Origin: Cannabis sativa
Taxonomy: Eukaryota; Streptophyta; Magnoliopsida; Rosales; Cannabaceae
DNA: 64,000 nt
Assembly: GCF_029168945.1 (NCBI RefSeq)
Contig: NC_083604.1
Location: 73,548,211-73,612,210 of the forward strand
Direction: 5' to 3'
The notes beneath the pieces are model-generated. The model did no database searches. It saw only the letters and a program-made list of their open reading frames with translations, and was not told the origin of the DNA. The translations under genes were made by a program, and so were the position numbers. Shown in pieces: positions 22,985 through 36,239 of this stretch; position 1 is the first letter of the stretch, and each line of letters opens with the position of its first letter.

Positions 22985-24801
22985 GTTGTTTAACATCCTA
23001 AATATGAACTTCTAAAACAATGGAATTTAAACACATATAAAGTTCAAGAAACCTTACATTGGTTGCAGCGAAATTAAATGACTCTTTTCACTCAGATCTC
23101 TAACCCTTATATCCCTTATGTAGGAGAGTATCACCAAGATCTGAGCCCAATTCTCCTTCAGTTGTTTAGATTCTTCACAGTCTCACACACTATGACTGAG
23201 TACCAACTTGCTATGCGTGGGCATGTACTCTATCACTATAGGATTTGAAATTTAGAAGAGAAAGAGAGAGAGAAGGATTCGAAATTTTAGAGATAAAAAG
23301 AGAAGGCTCAAAGTTTGACTGAATGCTAATGAATGCTTAAGCTTCATCAACTGTCAGTTTTGAGTCTATCACTATCTATTTATAGGAATCCTTCTAGGTT
23401 CAGGTTTGGATTATTTGGCATTAAAAAATTGACAAATAAATGGTAAAATTAAGCACTAGTGGCCGACCATAGGATGTGAGCCCACCACTTGCAATTTTTC
23501 CATTTTTTAACTATTTATCCTATTCTTTCACAAATGTCATATTTTTCAATTCAATCACTTAAATGCCAAAACTATTTATTTAATAATTAAAATTAATTAT
23601 CAAATAAAATTTTCATTTAATATATTTATTAATTAGACTTAATAAAGTCTCTTAATTAACAAATAAACTCTAGAATCTCTTTTCTTCACAATTAAGCCTT
23701 AGCTTAGTGAAAATTTATAAATAAGATATAGTCTAATTTTAGAATTATAATTGATTAATTAAAATCAATTAACTGAGTCTTACAAGCAGTATTGTCTCAA
23801 CTAGTATGGGGACCATGAGCCTATCTAACCGAGCTTCCAATAAGCAGATCTAGAATTTACCAAGTAAATTCCCTAACTTATTAATTCCTCATTGCACAAC
23901 TATAGATTTAGAATTGCACTCTCAATTATATTGTTAACTCTATATGTTCCACGTTATAGATACGCTATAAAAATTTAACCATCGTTCTAATCCTAATGAT
24001 CAAAGATCATCTATAGATGATTTACACAGAGTAAGGATAAATTTACCGTTTTACTCCTCAACGTATTTTATCCTTAAAATACTTAGCTTCCTATAAATGA
24101 TATTTCAGTCAACTAATATAATCATTGAAATAAGAGCTCTTCCATTTATCTCTATTAAGCCAAGCTCGAAGGAAATCATCATTTCACTTCTATATCCAGA
24201 TAGAAGCTATAAATTTCATATCTATGACTAGCGCTCCCACTCAATTGTACTATCATGTTCCCAAGCTGTACGTGTGACCCGAACTAAATGGTAGTCTTTG
24301 ACTAATAACTTAAAGAACACAAATAACACTCTTGAGATCGAATCTAACCATGTCAGGATTAAGATATTTTGATCTAAGATCAACCAATCATATTGACTTA
24401 AAAAGATACAATGGTAAGATTATAATATTTTTATTAAGATCAATATCGGTCCCAGTCCAATGTATACTCCATACATCCAATACTAGCATACTTCGCTAAT
24501 GTTCTAAAAAGAACATAACACTTATCCAAGGTGTAAGTAAGCTTTATTGCTGACTATCACAATCTAGTGCACTGATGAATCATGGGACATTAACTTTTGA
24601 AGCATATAATCACAATTACCTTCCACCGTGTTGACATCACTGCAATTGTGAATAACTATATGTTCTGGACTTAACAGAATTTGTATACATTAAACCATAA
24701 ACATGAAAACTACATGTAAACATAAATGACTTATAATTTTCTATTGATAACAAATCAGATTATATTGAAATGAGTTTTATTTAGGACGTAAAATCCCAAC
24801 A
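22985..24801 (-). mobile_element. Large LTR, inverted copy of the one at 8147-10024
   Basis: On the minus strand it starts TGTTGGGATTTTACGTCCTA at 24801 and ends around 22985-22997 (GGATGTTAAACAACATACATG). It is colinear with the plus-strand copy at 8147. It lies inside another LTR-type insert. Its exact 3' border is uncertain because a third copy (36240-36835) shares some bases beyond the assumed end. Confidence 0.7.
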
Positions 24802-25100
24802 GCCACGTCATATGAGCAAAAATTGAAATAACACTGTGTATGAAGATGATTTTAATGGTAAGAAGCTGTTTAAGTACTTCATAATGTGGAGTTATTATCT
24901 TGAGTTTGTGGACCGAGTAAAGAGTTGTTAGAATCAAAAGAAATCAGGAATTCCAATGTATCAAGTTGTTAGTAAGCTCAAGGCTTTGAAGCAAGTGTTG
25001 AAAGAGATTAACCAGTTGGGTTTCTCCAATATACATGTTGTTGTTGAACAAGATAGAGTTAAGTTAGCTGAAACTCAGAAGTTCGAATAATCGAAGATTT

Positions 25101-26074
25101 CTTTTGATTTTTATTTTCAGATGCTTATATATAATTCGGTAGGGGTATGATGCACATCGCTTTGAGCATATGGTGGTTGCTTAAAATTTCTGAGATGTCA
25201 TTTTTTTCGGTTCGGTAGGAACTTGTTTAGTAAATTTTGGTAAGAAAGAGCATTTATAAGATATTTATTTTTTGTTAATTGTTATCTGTCACATTAATTT
25301 ATTAATTAGGGTCTATAAGTCGTGTTAGGCCGTGCTACATCAACTTGTTTACAAGCAAACTACATCTTGTTTTAGTTTTTAACACAACTAATAATAAATA
25401 AATAGAGTGAGTTTGGTATTTACTTTTAATAAGCAAGTTTCAACATAATAGAGCATAAATATAATCCATGAACACAAATTCTCAACCCTCATAGGGAGGG
25501 AGAAAAATAAAAACACTGACAAAAGTCAAATGAAAATTTTATTTTTCCTAAACTTATGGGAAGGACACATATATTCATGAGTTCTAAATAATTTTTGAAA
25601 AAGATGGTGACATCGCTTTGAACACCATCCTATATTTTGTATAAATTATATTTTATTTTTTTCTCAGCTAAAATCAATATAAAAATATCGGATTGATAGT
25701 GATTTTATAATTCGACAGTGATTTAATCCGAAGAAAAAAGAAAAATATCTAATAGCATTCTGTGGTGAGAAAGTAGTGGCTTCCTCATTCTTCATTGGTG
25801 TTACGTGGACCTTCCATCAACTTAAAACTTTTCCAAAAATAGTTTCATCAATAAAAAAACTTCCAAAAATTGAAATTTAAAATTAATTAGTGATTTCTTT
25901 TCCATGTATCACTTAATTTTTTTTGAAAAATTAAATAAATATAAGAATTAATTAAGAATTACATATTAGAGTAATTGAAAAATTTTAATTATATTTTTTA
26001 ATTCTATCTCTTAATTATTAAAATTAAGTGTAATTACATTATGTAATTACTAATTTTTTTTTTGTCAAATATTT
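25101..26074. other. AT-rich intergenic sequence, no gene seen
   Basis: No coding or repeat structure was recognised. It separates two LINE-derived segments and could be unrelated sequence or heavily decayed LINE. Confidence 0.4.
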
Positions 26075-26272
26075 GGGGTGCGGTTTGTTTTTAGGGAAGC
26101 AAATCAGGTTGCGCATGTTTTAGCCAATTATACTTTGAAACACAAAGTTAGTGCTATGTGGATTGAGGTTTCTCTCCCTTGTGCTCGTCACGCAATTGAG
26201 CGGGACTTGTCATTTCCTTGTAATCGTTTAGTTGTTTAATGAATTGTTCTTTCCTCAAAAGAAAAAAAAACT
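26075..26272 (+). mobile_element. 5'-truncated LINE 3' end (RNase H C-terminus and A tail)
   Basis: A frame at 26084-26239 encodes FVFREANQVAHVLANYTLKH and ends at a TAA. This is the C-terminal part of the RNase H-like domain of plant LINE ORF2 (the REAN..AH.LA motif). A short 3' UTR and an A-rich tail (AAAAGAAAAAAAAAC, about 26258-26271) follow. The remainder was lost by 5' truncation, as is usual for LINEs. Confidence 0.75.
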
Positions 26273-27844
26273 ATTAAAAAATATATCATTTTTTTATAAT
26301 TATCGTCTCATATTTAAATAATATATCTCGAATTTAAAAATAAAGAATAATTATGTTATGTAATAACTATATTAGACTATCTAGTGATTATATAATTATT
26401 TTTAAATAAAATTATTGAGTAGTTAATACGTATAATATATACACACGTACATACAAACATAACACACTTATATATAGCAAGTTATTTTTGATTTGTGGAA
26501 TTCATTTTAAATAAAAATATATGATTAGTTGATATTACTTGTTATATAAGTGTATATATATATATATATTAAATTTGAGTGTAAATTATGTGTGCAGGTA
26601 TTATTATTTTTTTAAAAAAAAATAAATGAAGGCACAAAATCAAAGAATTTTGAGATCAAAGATAATCCTTCTAAGTTGGACAAAAGATTCAATCATCAAA
26701 CTTGAGAGATTGTAAAGAACAAGGAAATTATTTAAAAAAAAAAGAGCAATATCAGTACTATTAGTTCGGTTACAATAAAAAATTAAATAAACAAGAAAAA
26801 ATGACTTCGTTAATAATAATACTATCCGATTGGAGAGAGAATTCACAAGATGTTAGAAAAGAATAGTAATACGCGAGTATAACAACATAATTTAGCGCAT
26901 AATTAATCGCCTTAGAAAAAAAAAAATTACTAGGAGAAAATATTAGACATACATAATGTTTGGCAAAAAAAATTATATGATGCGTAGAGAAAAATACAAG
27001 AAAATATATTTTACTATTTTAGGACAAAAATAAGCCAATAATTAACCATTTAGAAATGAACAAATACTGTATATTTCAATGAAAAAAAAAAAAACCAAAC
27101 ACAACGTATGTACTATGTTCTCCATATCTGCAAGACTGCAACTGCAAGTTCTCTCTTCTAGACTCTATCCATGCTTCTGACTCTAATTTTATCTTTCCAA
27201 ACATGGCCTTAAATGTGGGGTCATCATCAGATTTTTATATTTAGTGAGTTTCTTTTCAATTATTAGTTTTACAATTATAGTCTATGCAACGCGTGTACGA
27301 ATGACATGTCCACGTGTGGAGCATGGTAAGCTCATACTAGTCCACGTAACCACTAACTGCCACGTGTACAATACCTATTCAATCAAGTCAATGTGGTGGG
27401 CCACCCTTATTAGTCATCACATAAAAAATACAAACCAATTCTTGTTAATGGAGATTTCCACCACCACCACTTCCACCCACCTCCCTACACTACCGACCTA
27501 AACTATAAAATAGTTTTTTGTATTTTTAATTTGGGAATTACATATTAATGTAATTTTAGTATAATTAAGAAGACCATTCTCTTAACTCATCTCCATAAGG
27601 TATTATTTTCTAATAAGTTGATGATTACTTACAATATGGTAAGATAATTTTCTATATCTTTATGTGTAAAGACTTCAATCAACATAATCATAACAATTAT
27701 AAATTGAGAGATCACTTTCATTTAGTTACCTTTTTTTTTTCTCACTATAAATGTATTGTTATATTATATTGTTATAATATAAGATAGATTAAAATATTAA
27801 AATGTGACATATTATATATTGATATAAGATTAATGTATATAATG
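26273..27844. other. AT-rich intergenic sequence with two G-boxes
   Basis: No gene is seen. Two CACGTG motifs (27311-27316 and 27361-27366) lie in a less AT-rich patch about 1.6 kb upstream of the epoxidase start. They are possible bZIP/bHLH sites, but distance and the intervening repeat make a link uncertain. Confidence 0.35.
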
Positions 27845-28494
27845 TGATTGAGAGTTATATACATCTAATATTCATATAAATTGTAACATAAGAGGTGGAG
27901 TTACTTACATTTTGTAACCTCCACAATTATTACCAATATTAAGTGTGTAAAAAGGTGTTACACATTTTAATTTGAAATTCTTAATGCTATGGGAGTTATG
28001 GTGTGTGCATGAGTTACATATCATCCATGAGGGTTATGGGTTTGAATTTCAAAGTGTGTGATCTTAAACACTATAAATAGAGGTTTTTGGTTCACTTGTG
28101 AAGATACAATTTTGTGAGTTTCTATCAAAGAGAGCACCTTGCTAGAAACTATAAGCTTGATAATTTCAAAAAGTTATTTCCATTTCTTTCTTCTCTAAGT
28201 GCTTGTGGTAGGGGAAATAAGCTTTTGGACAAAGGTGCAAAACCTTGTTCAAGTTTTGTGATTTCCCTACTTGACACTTGGTGTTAGTGGTGTTGAGATT
28301 GTTCTCACATCTATATATATACTATTATTTATATTGTGTTTTATAATCTTCTCTTCATCTTCTTTTCTATACCTATGTGTATATTTTGTCTAGAGTTGTA
28401 ACATTATTTTATTAATATTATTGTTCTTGTATTTTTTATTTTGAGTTGTATTTTGACATTAGTCTTTCTATTGAAGCAACTATAAATTTCAACA
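27845..28494 (+). mobile_element. Possible solo LTR in the epoxidase upstream region
   Basis: This stretch has a promoter-like ACTATAAATAGAGG (about 28070) followed by a leader-like segment and ends TTTCAACA, which resembles a plant LTR. No target duplication or second copy was found in the window, so the call is weak. Confidence 0.3.
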
Positions 28495-28928
28495 TGGATT
28501 ATATTATAATTATATCCTTTAAGTCTAGAAAAAACATACACATAAATGAATTTAGAAATTATACCTTAAAAAAAAATCAAACTTGAACTAGAACCACAAA
28601 AAACGGCTGAGCTCATTGTAGTGGTCTTTAAAGATTTGATTTTTATTTAATTTTTCCAAACAAGGAATTTCATTTAGGAAGTGGAGAGTTTGCCACATGG
28701 CGTAAGAATCTCCATGACTGGTGATTTTCTTCATACATGGATTGGCTCCTAATCTTTTATTACCCCACCATTTCCATCTCTCTCATCAGCTAATCTCACT
28801 CTGCTTGTTTCTCCCTCTAAAACTTTCTTTCCTCTGCTCAGAGAGGAAACCCAACTTTTTCTTTGCCTAAAGACACAAGCTTTATACCAAACCAAGTAGT
28901 TTAGCAGTAACAGTAGTAGACGACGACC

Positions 28929-31900
28929 ATGGCTTCCGCTCTATGTTCCAACGCCATGAGTCTTTCAACCACTGTTTTCTCAAGAACCCAATTCCCAAAT
29001 CTCTTTTCTAAAGACTTCCCACTTGAATTCTCACCTTCAAATTACTCAAACGACCAATTTAAAAGTAGATCAAGTAGTAGTCAAAAGAAGAGCTTTACTG
29101 AGTTAAAGGCTATGGTAACTCAGGCTCCTCCCGCAGAACTTGCCCCAGCTGAGACCCATGATAACAGGAAGCCGCCGCAGAAGAAACTTAAGCTACTAAT
29201 CGCCGGAGGAGGGATCGGTGGACTGGTTCTTGCTCTGGCGGCTAAGAAGAAAGGCTTTGAGGTATCGGTGTTTGAGAGAGATTTGAGTGCTGTTAGAGGT
29301 GAAGGACAGTACAGAGGTCCAATTCAGATACAGAGTAATGCTTTGGCTGCTTTGGAAGCCATTGATTTGGATGTTGCTGATGAAGTTATGCGGGTCGGTT
29401 GTGTTACCGGCGACCGTATTAATGGTTTGGTTGATGGGGTTTCCGGTACTTGGTAAGCTCAATATGTTCTTTTATTAGGCTTTAAATTAATCACACTCTA
29501 ATTTATTTAGTCCAACAAAATAGATGAAGAGTCAAATTGGTTGGAGCTTGATAGATATGATTATATGGATTGAAAAAGTTTCTAATTTTAACTGATAGGC
29601 TAATTAATATTTTTTTTCCAGTTCCACATGTACCATATTGTACGGACTTTTTTAGCCGTTAAATTTTTTCCGAAACAATTGAAATTGTTGGACTGAAAGA
29701 TTTATGCCTAATTCAGGACGCCTAATGTGTCCATGTACGCCTTCTAACTTTGATATGTACCAAATTGTGCTCCCGAACAATTTTCCACATCTGGCGCTCT
29801 TGTTAGTAAAATTATACAGAAGTCTATTAATTCAATAATATGGTCTGAAAAGTTTAAGTACACAATTGGATACAGGTTAAAGTTCGGATAAAGAATCCTG
29901 ACTAGTCTAACTGATATTATTACATCTTCTAAGTCTAACTAACCTTGTGAGTTGTAATTTATATAACTTCGGTGAATTTATATATAATTAAGGGACTAGC
30001 GAGATAGATAATGTTTAGTTGATTATATCAGGTACGTCAAGTTTGATACATTCACTCCTGCAGCAGAACGAGGATTACCTGTAACTAGAGTCATAAGCCG
30101 AATGTCCTTGCAACAAATCCTGGCTCGTGCTGTTGGAGAAGAGATTATTATGAATGATAGTAACGTTGTTGATTTTGAGGATCAGGGTGACAAGGTGAGT
30201 CTTGCTTTTTTACATCTTGTTTATTAGTAACACTACCATATTTGTAGCATAGGTAAAAGAATATGGTGTTCATAACTTTTACCTGGTTCAGTTACTCTTT
30301 TGGTTTTGACATTTCTTTTCTATTTCACAAGTTTAGGTTACTGTAGTTCTTGAGAATGGACAACGGTATGAAGGTGATCTTCTGGTTGGAGCTGATGGTA
30401 TTTGGTCAAAGGTACACTTCTCTCCTAAAAACTTAGTTAGGTGAGGAAGTTGATAACATAACAGTTGATTAGAGAGGAAGTCTTTAGGATCGTCACATCA
30501 ACTAAGTATGTAATTAGTTGGTGGTTTATCAACTACTGGAAGAAGCTAGTCTTTCGAAAATGAGTTATCTATGATGAACGTTGCAGAAGGGGTAACTTAT
30601 GATCCCTCATCAACTAAGCATGGGATGAGTTGATGGTTTAAGATCACTTAGGCCTCTGATTGGTTAGTATTTAAAGATTGAATTTTGTCTAAGTGGTTGT
30701 AACAAAATCCGTCCTAGTAACATAGCGAACATTATCACTCATTAGGCCATAAGCAGCTACTGTGATCAAAATGGTGGGAGCTCGTTTGAAATGTTCTGCC
30801 ACTGGAAACAATCCTGAAGAGCTATAATTGTTATAGATAGTTTCTTTCAACATCAATTTGAATTGACATTTTCCTTTGTTCCCTTGTGATAGGTCAGGAA
30901 GAACTTGTTTGGTCAAACAGAAGCTACCTATTCAGGTTATACATGTTATACTGGTATTGCTGATTTTGTACCAGCTGACATCGATACTGTAGGGTATGCT
31001 TTCTATCTTTAATGTTTAAACTGCATTTCTTCTTAGATTGAAAGTGGAGACTCAAATTGACGATCTTACTTCTCATTGTGAAGGTACCGGGTGTTCTTGG
31101 GACACAAGCAATACTTTGTTTCGTCAGATGTGGGAGCAGGGAAGATGCAGTGGTATGCTTTTTACGAAGAACCAGCCGGTGGTGTTGATAGCCCCAATGG
31201 TAAATATGATTGATTAAGAATGCTCAAAGTCTTGGGGTTTCTGCAATATAACATCTTAGCATTCTTAGCTGTGAACTGAGCTGTGTGCACTGTGATTTTT
31301 CAAGCCCTTAAGTGGAAATTTCATTTTGGATTTAAAGTGAAAGCAGCTTTTTAATTAAGGCTGACATATTAAGATTAAAGACAGATTTTTCAACTCCAAA
31401 AGCACTCTTTGGCAGGTAAAAAGGAAAGACTGCTTAAGATATTCGACGGCTGGTGTGAGAATGTGATAGATCTAATAGTTGCCACAGATGAAGATGTAAT
31501 TCTTCGACGAGACATATATGACAGAACACCTACTTTGACATGGGGAAAGGGGCGTGTCACCTTGCTCGGAGACTCCATTCATGCTATGCAGCCAAATATG
31601 GGACAGGGTGGATGCATGGCCATTGAGGTATGCCTTGTTCTCTTGTTTAGTTCAAACCCTTTAATCTCCTTAATAAACAATGGCTTATGTTTGGAGTTAT
31701 ATAGTAGATGATCAAGAGTTTGAAAACTTGAATCTTTTGCCAATTACTTCATCATTGCAGGACAGTTATCAGCTTGCTTTGGAACTTGATAAAGCATGGC
31801 ACGAAAGTCAAAAATCAGGAACTTCTGTAGATGTTGTTTCATCTCTAAGAAAGTAATGAACCGCATTTGTAATCTGTTATGAATCACATTTGGCGAACTA

Positions 31901-34288
31901 GTAACTATTTTGGACTTGTTACCATTTATTTATATATTTTCTCTGGTATTTTCTAGATATGAGAATGCTAGAAGGTTGAGAGTTGCCATCATCCATGGAA
32001 TGGCTAGAATGGCTGCATTAATGGCTTCAACATACAAAGCTTATTTAGGTGTAGGACTTGGTCCATTATCGGTATGTATTTCACTTCTCAGCTTTACACT
32101 AAATTAATGATATTTCATCCCAAACCATTTGGTAGAGTGGTAGGGATGCTTAGAAAAAACATCCCCTCAATATTGAGTCAAGAATTTGAATCCACTCAAG
32201 TCCAACTTCACAATAAGTGGTTACAAGCTCAACGCGCCGGTGTGTGTGAAGCTCACAATGCAACATTTGAGCCTTTGTAGGGATTCAACTCAAGTCCATG
32301 TAGTTGGTTGTTGATACTCGTGATTTACTTATATAAGAGTAACGATATGTGCACTCAAATTATGCATCAAAATATTAGATACAATGGCGTGACAATTTCT
32401 TTTAACCAATCATAATCGTTTTAGATAATACAGTGTTACGTCATTGTGTGTAATGTTTTGGTGCGTATTTTGGATCCATCTTAAGTAGCGAGTGATCTTG
32501 CAAAAAGGAAAAGCATATTGAGCTTCTTTTCTTAATATTAATTACAAGTAGCTTTTGTTGTACTGCAGTTTTTGACAAAGTTTAGGATACCACATCCCGG
32601 AAGAGTTGGTGGAAGATTTTTCATCGACATAGCTATGCCATTGATGTTAGATTGGGTTTTAGGTGGTAATAGGTAAACTTTCTCTTCTCTACATATACAT
32701 GTATATATATTGGTACTTTTATTCAAATTAGCAATGTTTCCTATTTATTTTAACATTATTTTTACTTGTTATTTTTCAGCTCAAAACTTGAAGGAAGACC
32801 ACAAAGTTGTAGGCTCTCAGATAAAGTAAACTATCTTATCTATCTATGTATTTTCAGACCCTCAAAAAACACTTATTATAATTGTCATATTAACATAAGA
32901 TATTGTTAAAAACAAATTTCTATGTAGGCAAATGATCAGCTTCGTAAATGGTTTGAAGATGATGATGCATTAGAACGGGCCATGAAAGGAGAGTATGTGT
33001 CTTTGATCATTACTCTTCATTTTTATTTTATTATTTCTTTCTATTTTTAATATATTTTTGTACTTTTTTTTTATCTAATTTTTGTAGGTGGTTTCTTCTG
33101 CCCTCTGGAAACAATAGTGCAACATCACAACCCATTTGTTTAAACAGAGATGACAACAAAACCTTCATAATTGGGTACAAAACAAAAAGCATACCCTTCT
33201 TTAATCTCTAATTAACAAGAACTTAAATGTAACACTTAATATATTTGATTTAATTTCATTAATTAGACTAATATAATGATGATCATAATCCAATTTCTTT
33301 TCAGAAAAACACCAAGTGATGACGTCGTTTCAGCAACATCCATTACTCTTCCTTTTGACCAGGTAATAATAATATGGAATTTTTTTCATTTTTATATTTC
33401 TAAACAATTTTATTTTTTTGTATTTTTACGAAAATTCATATAAAAATTCTCATAGCAACCAATATATCAATTTAAATTACAATCAAAATTCACGTAGCAA
33501 CCCACTTGGAAACGGAGTAATCCAAACCGTAAATTTAAAAACAATTCTCAAAATAATATGTACTCTAAATTAAAAAATCTTGTGTCAAATTTTTATTTTT
33601 ATATTAAAAATAACATTAATTGGAGAGATTAATTTTATCTCAGGTTTCAAAAACACATGCACGAATCAATTACAAAAATGGTGCATTTTTCTTGACCGAT
33701 TTGAGAAGTGAACATGGGACATGGGTCTCAGAGTAAGTATTCTAAAAAGACTTTATTTCAGTTTGATTATTATTATTAAATTTGTGAATCCATTTTTGAA
33801 CTTATCTTTACAAATTAATATATTTATTTACAATAATTTTCAAAATAATTTGCAGTAATGAGGGGAGACGTTACAGAATACCTCCAAATTTCCCAACTCG
33901 TATTCGACCCTCTGATGTTATTGAGTTTGGTTCAGACAAGAAGGTGAGTAGTTAGTACATAATTCTATTATAACATTTTTTTGCATCGAAACAATATACT
34001 TTTTTTCAGCTAATTAATCACATTTATTTAAATTGAAATTTGTTTCACATACCATATATTGTGAACTTAAAAAAATATATAATAATTAGAAAAAAGAACT
34101 GATCTTTGAGTATATATTAGCTTATTTTATCATATATAATATAATTGATACAGACAGCATTAATTATTCTACATAAATTAAAAATAAATAAAATGTTTTA
34201 TGAGCAGGCTTCATTTCGAGTGAAGGTAATTGCGTCTTCTCCAAAAGTTGAACAGAAGAAAGAAAGTGAACTTGTCCAGACAGCATGA
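28929..34288 (+). CDS. ZEP: Zeaxanthin epoxidase, chloroplastic
   Basis: Sixteen exons join in frame to 671 aa: 28929-29452, 30032-30194, 30337-30411, 30893-30993, 31084-31199, 31416-31627, 31761-31852, 31957-32071, 32569-32672, 32780-32825, 32928-32992, 33088-33174, 33305-33362, 33644-33732, 33856-33943 and 34208-34288. All introns are GT/AG. The enzyme is a plastid FAD monooxygenase that converts zeaxanthin through antheraxanthin to violaxanthin, serving the xanthophyll cycle and abscisic acid synthesis. A Ser-rich transit peptide precedes the Rossmann motif AGGGIGGLVLALAAKKKGF (GGGIGG at residues 93-98). RGEGQYRGPIQIQSNALAAL follows. The second FAD motif LLGDSIHAMQPNMGQGG has Gly-Asp at 378-379. 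A C-terminal FHA domain (about 560-640) includes VSKTHARI and LRSEHGTWV. Length matches the family (about 660-670 aa). No stop, frameshift or lost motif was seen. It is known in Arabidopsis as ABA1. Intron 8 holds a SINE-like insert. Confidence 0.97.
32110..32300 (+). mobile_element. SINE-like insert in intron 8 of the epoxidase gene
   Basis: A perfect A box (TGGTAGAGTGG, 32130-32140) and a degenerate B box (AATTTGAATCC, 32183-32193) stand at the spacing of a tRNA-derived SINE. The sequence is less AT-rich than the rest of the intron. Neither an A tail nor target duplications are clear, so the limits are approximate. Confidence 0.5.
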
Positions 34289-35164
34289 AAAAATGATTAT
34301 ATAAAATGTTGTAATTCTATAGGAAATGAAATTGTACAGAATTAATTTATTCAGGGAAGTGGAGCTGGAACATATAATTATACACTCATGCCCTATATAT
34401 ATATGTAATATATATATATATACGTACATCTCATCATTTCAACATGTTCCACCTTTTTGTTTTTCCTTCCCATATATATTTTTTAAATAACACATGAGTA
34501 TATGTTTATATCTATTGTGTTATTTTGTAGTGTAATTATAAATTTTAAGTGTCTCAAGGAAAAAAAAAAAATAGTGTACGAGTATCTATAACTATATTGC
34601 ATTATTGGGATTCATATTTGATATGAACAATGATTATTCATCAAGTTAAGTTGAGTGAGTTAGTGATCACCTAACTTAATTGATGATCCAGCTAAGGAAC
34701 AAGAAATGAATTCTTAGCCAGCTACTAAAATGGGTGTCTTCATTGTTGAACCCAAAAAAGTGTCAGGGACTAACTACTACTGACTTATGATAATAATAAT
34801 AATAAAATTCCTATCATTAGCTACAATACAAACATTCACCTAGGCTGTCACATTGCGTTTAAATAAGATTTTATTGGGAGAAAGGAGGAAGCACTTGGAG
34901 AGGTAGCTCAACTAGTAATAAGAGCTCAGAACATTCCTTAGGATCAATGAATTTGTAGTTGTACGACCTACCTTTTCCTTTTGTAGACAAATTTATAGCT
35001 CTTGATTTCTTAATTTAATTAAAACAAAAGGGTCAACAATTACACTATAAAATATTTCTTCATCTTTTGGATTTTTATCCATAAAAATATATATGTGGTA
35101 TAGTTCCTTCAAATAAAAAGGTTTCCGCAATCATTATCTTTGAGAACTTGTTTACTCACTGTCA
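34289..35164. other. 3' flank of the epoxidase gene, no further gene seen
   Basis: The 3' untranslated region probably occupies the first 100-300 bp. The remainder is AT-rich without recognisable features apart from short AT and TAA tracts. Confidence 0.45.
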
Positions 35165-35895
35165 TCAATCTAAGAAGGTGTCTTGTGGAATGATAGTCGA
35201 GTCCGGAAAGATGTTCCCGGATGACTATCATGCCCTCTCCAAGATTAGTCTTCATGGTAGCTAGCCCTTTCCTGGAAAGGAGTTCCAGCTGGCTAGTTAT
35301 CCCTCCTAGATTGATAGTTCCGGATAGTTGACTTCAGTAGACTTATATCCTATCCGAAAGCGTCTTCAGCTAGGGTCTGTGATCCTCGAGCCCGGAAGCT
35401 CATTCATGTTCCCGGAGGCCTTAGTGCTCATGCTGACGTGGAGACTTCGCTAAATGAGGATGATTAAGTTAGTTATTTTCTAACTAACTTAACAACCTCG
35501 TTTCTTGCAGTCACCGACTTTAGGATCTTGATCCTAAGGCTATAAATACCACCTTGACTCAACACTTGAAGACACGATTGAGATACGAGTTTGAGTACTC
35601 TGTTCATATGAGATTGAGAGTTTGACAGAGAAAAGATTGAAAGGTAGAGAGTGAGGTACAGAGAAAAGAGAGAGAGATTGAGTTTGGGTTTTGTAAGAAG
35701 AATCTTCTGTAGATGAAGAAAATTTTTGGGTGTAAAGTGTAAGAGTTGAAACACTTTGTGAAAACTCATTAAAGAAGCTCGTCTCGACTGTATTGTACCT
35801 ATTCTTGCTCAAGCAATAAAGAAGGATTACAGTGGTGTTCCAGAATAGATCACATCGATTTATCGGACTTGAACCAGTATATATTTTGGTGTTGA
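35165..35895 (+). mobile_element. LTR of a Copia-like retrotransposon
   Basis: A GC-richer block holds repeated CCCGGA/TCCGGA motifs, a promoter-like GGCTATAAATACC (about 35539) and a leader. Its end is CAATAAAGAAGGATTACAG, later TTTTGGTG. The end region resembles the minus-strand LTR of the Copia element at 60300-60960 (AATAAAGATATGACTG, later TTTTGGTG). Termini and target duplications were not resolved. Frames on the minus strand over it are not genes. Confidence 0.5.
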
Positions 35896-36239
35896 TTTCT
35901 TTATTTTTTATATTTAATGTTTCCTAATTTTAACACTCTGTTTGCCCTTGTTTTATCTCTGATTATTGTTCTTGTTATTAATCTTGTCATTGCTAATTGT
36001 TTGATTGTTTAAAGTTTTATTGATTTGATTTTGCACCATTAGTCTTATTTTTCTCACAATATACATAAAAGAGAACAACCACATAAAGTTTTCTCGTCAT
36101 TTATCTTTCTTGTCAATTTGAATATGTCATCTTATTTACATCTAATCAGATATAATAACAAATACCGTCAATATGTATAGAACAAAAGAAAAAAAATTAT
36201 TATAAAAACTCTAAGAGCATCCATAGAACTATATGTTAG

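Larger units (their letters stand above)
21640..24833. mobile_element. LTR-type insertion in the LINE, itself containing a second LTR
   Basis: The insert starts TGTTGATCTCAAATTTAGCC and ends GAAATAACA, a TG..CA pair. It is flanked by CAGTG (21635-21639) and CTGTG (24834-24838), a 5-bp duplication with one mismatch. Removing it restores the LINE frame. It contains a tandem duplication (22034-22881) and, inverted, the large LTR at 22985-24801. No gag or pol is seen, so it may be a solo LTR carrying another solo LTR. Confidence 0.6.
19640..25100 (+). mobile_element. Decayed L1-type LINE, split by nested LTR elements
   Basis: ORF1 remnants (19691-20720) and the start of ORF2 (20969-21639) are followed by a 3.2-kb insertion (21640-24833). 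The ORF2 frame then resumes with VYEDDFNGKKLFKYFIMWSY. The reverse transcriptase domain is not found after it, so the 3' half is deleted or degraded beyond about 25090. Confidence 0.85.

Noticed and set aside
35473..35812. Minus-strand frames of 98 and 90 codons
   Set aside because: They lie antisense to the promoter and leader part of an LTR.
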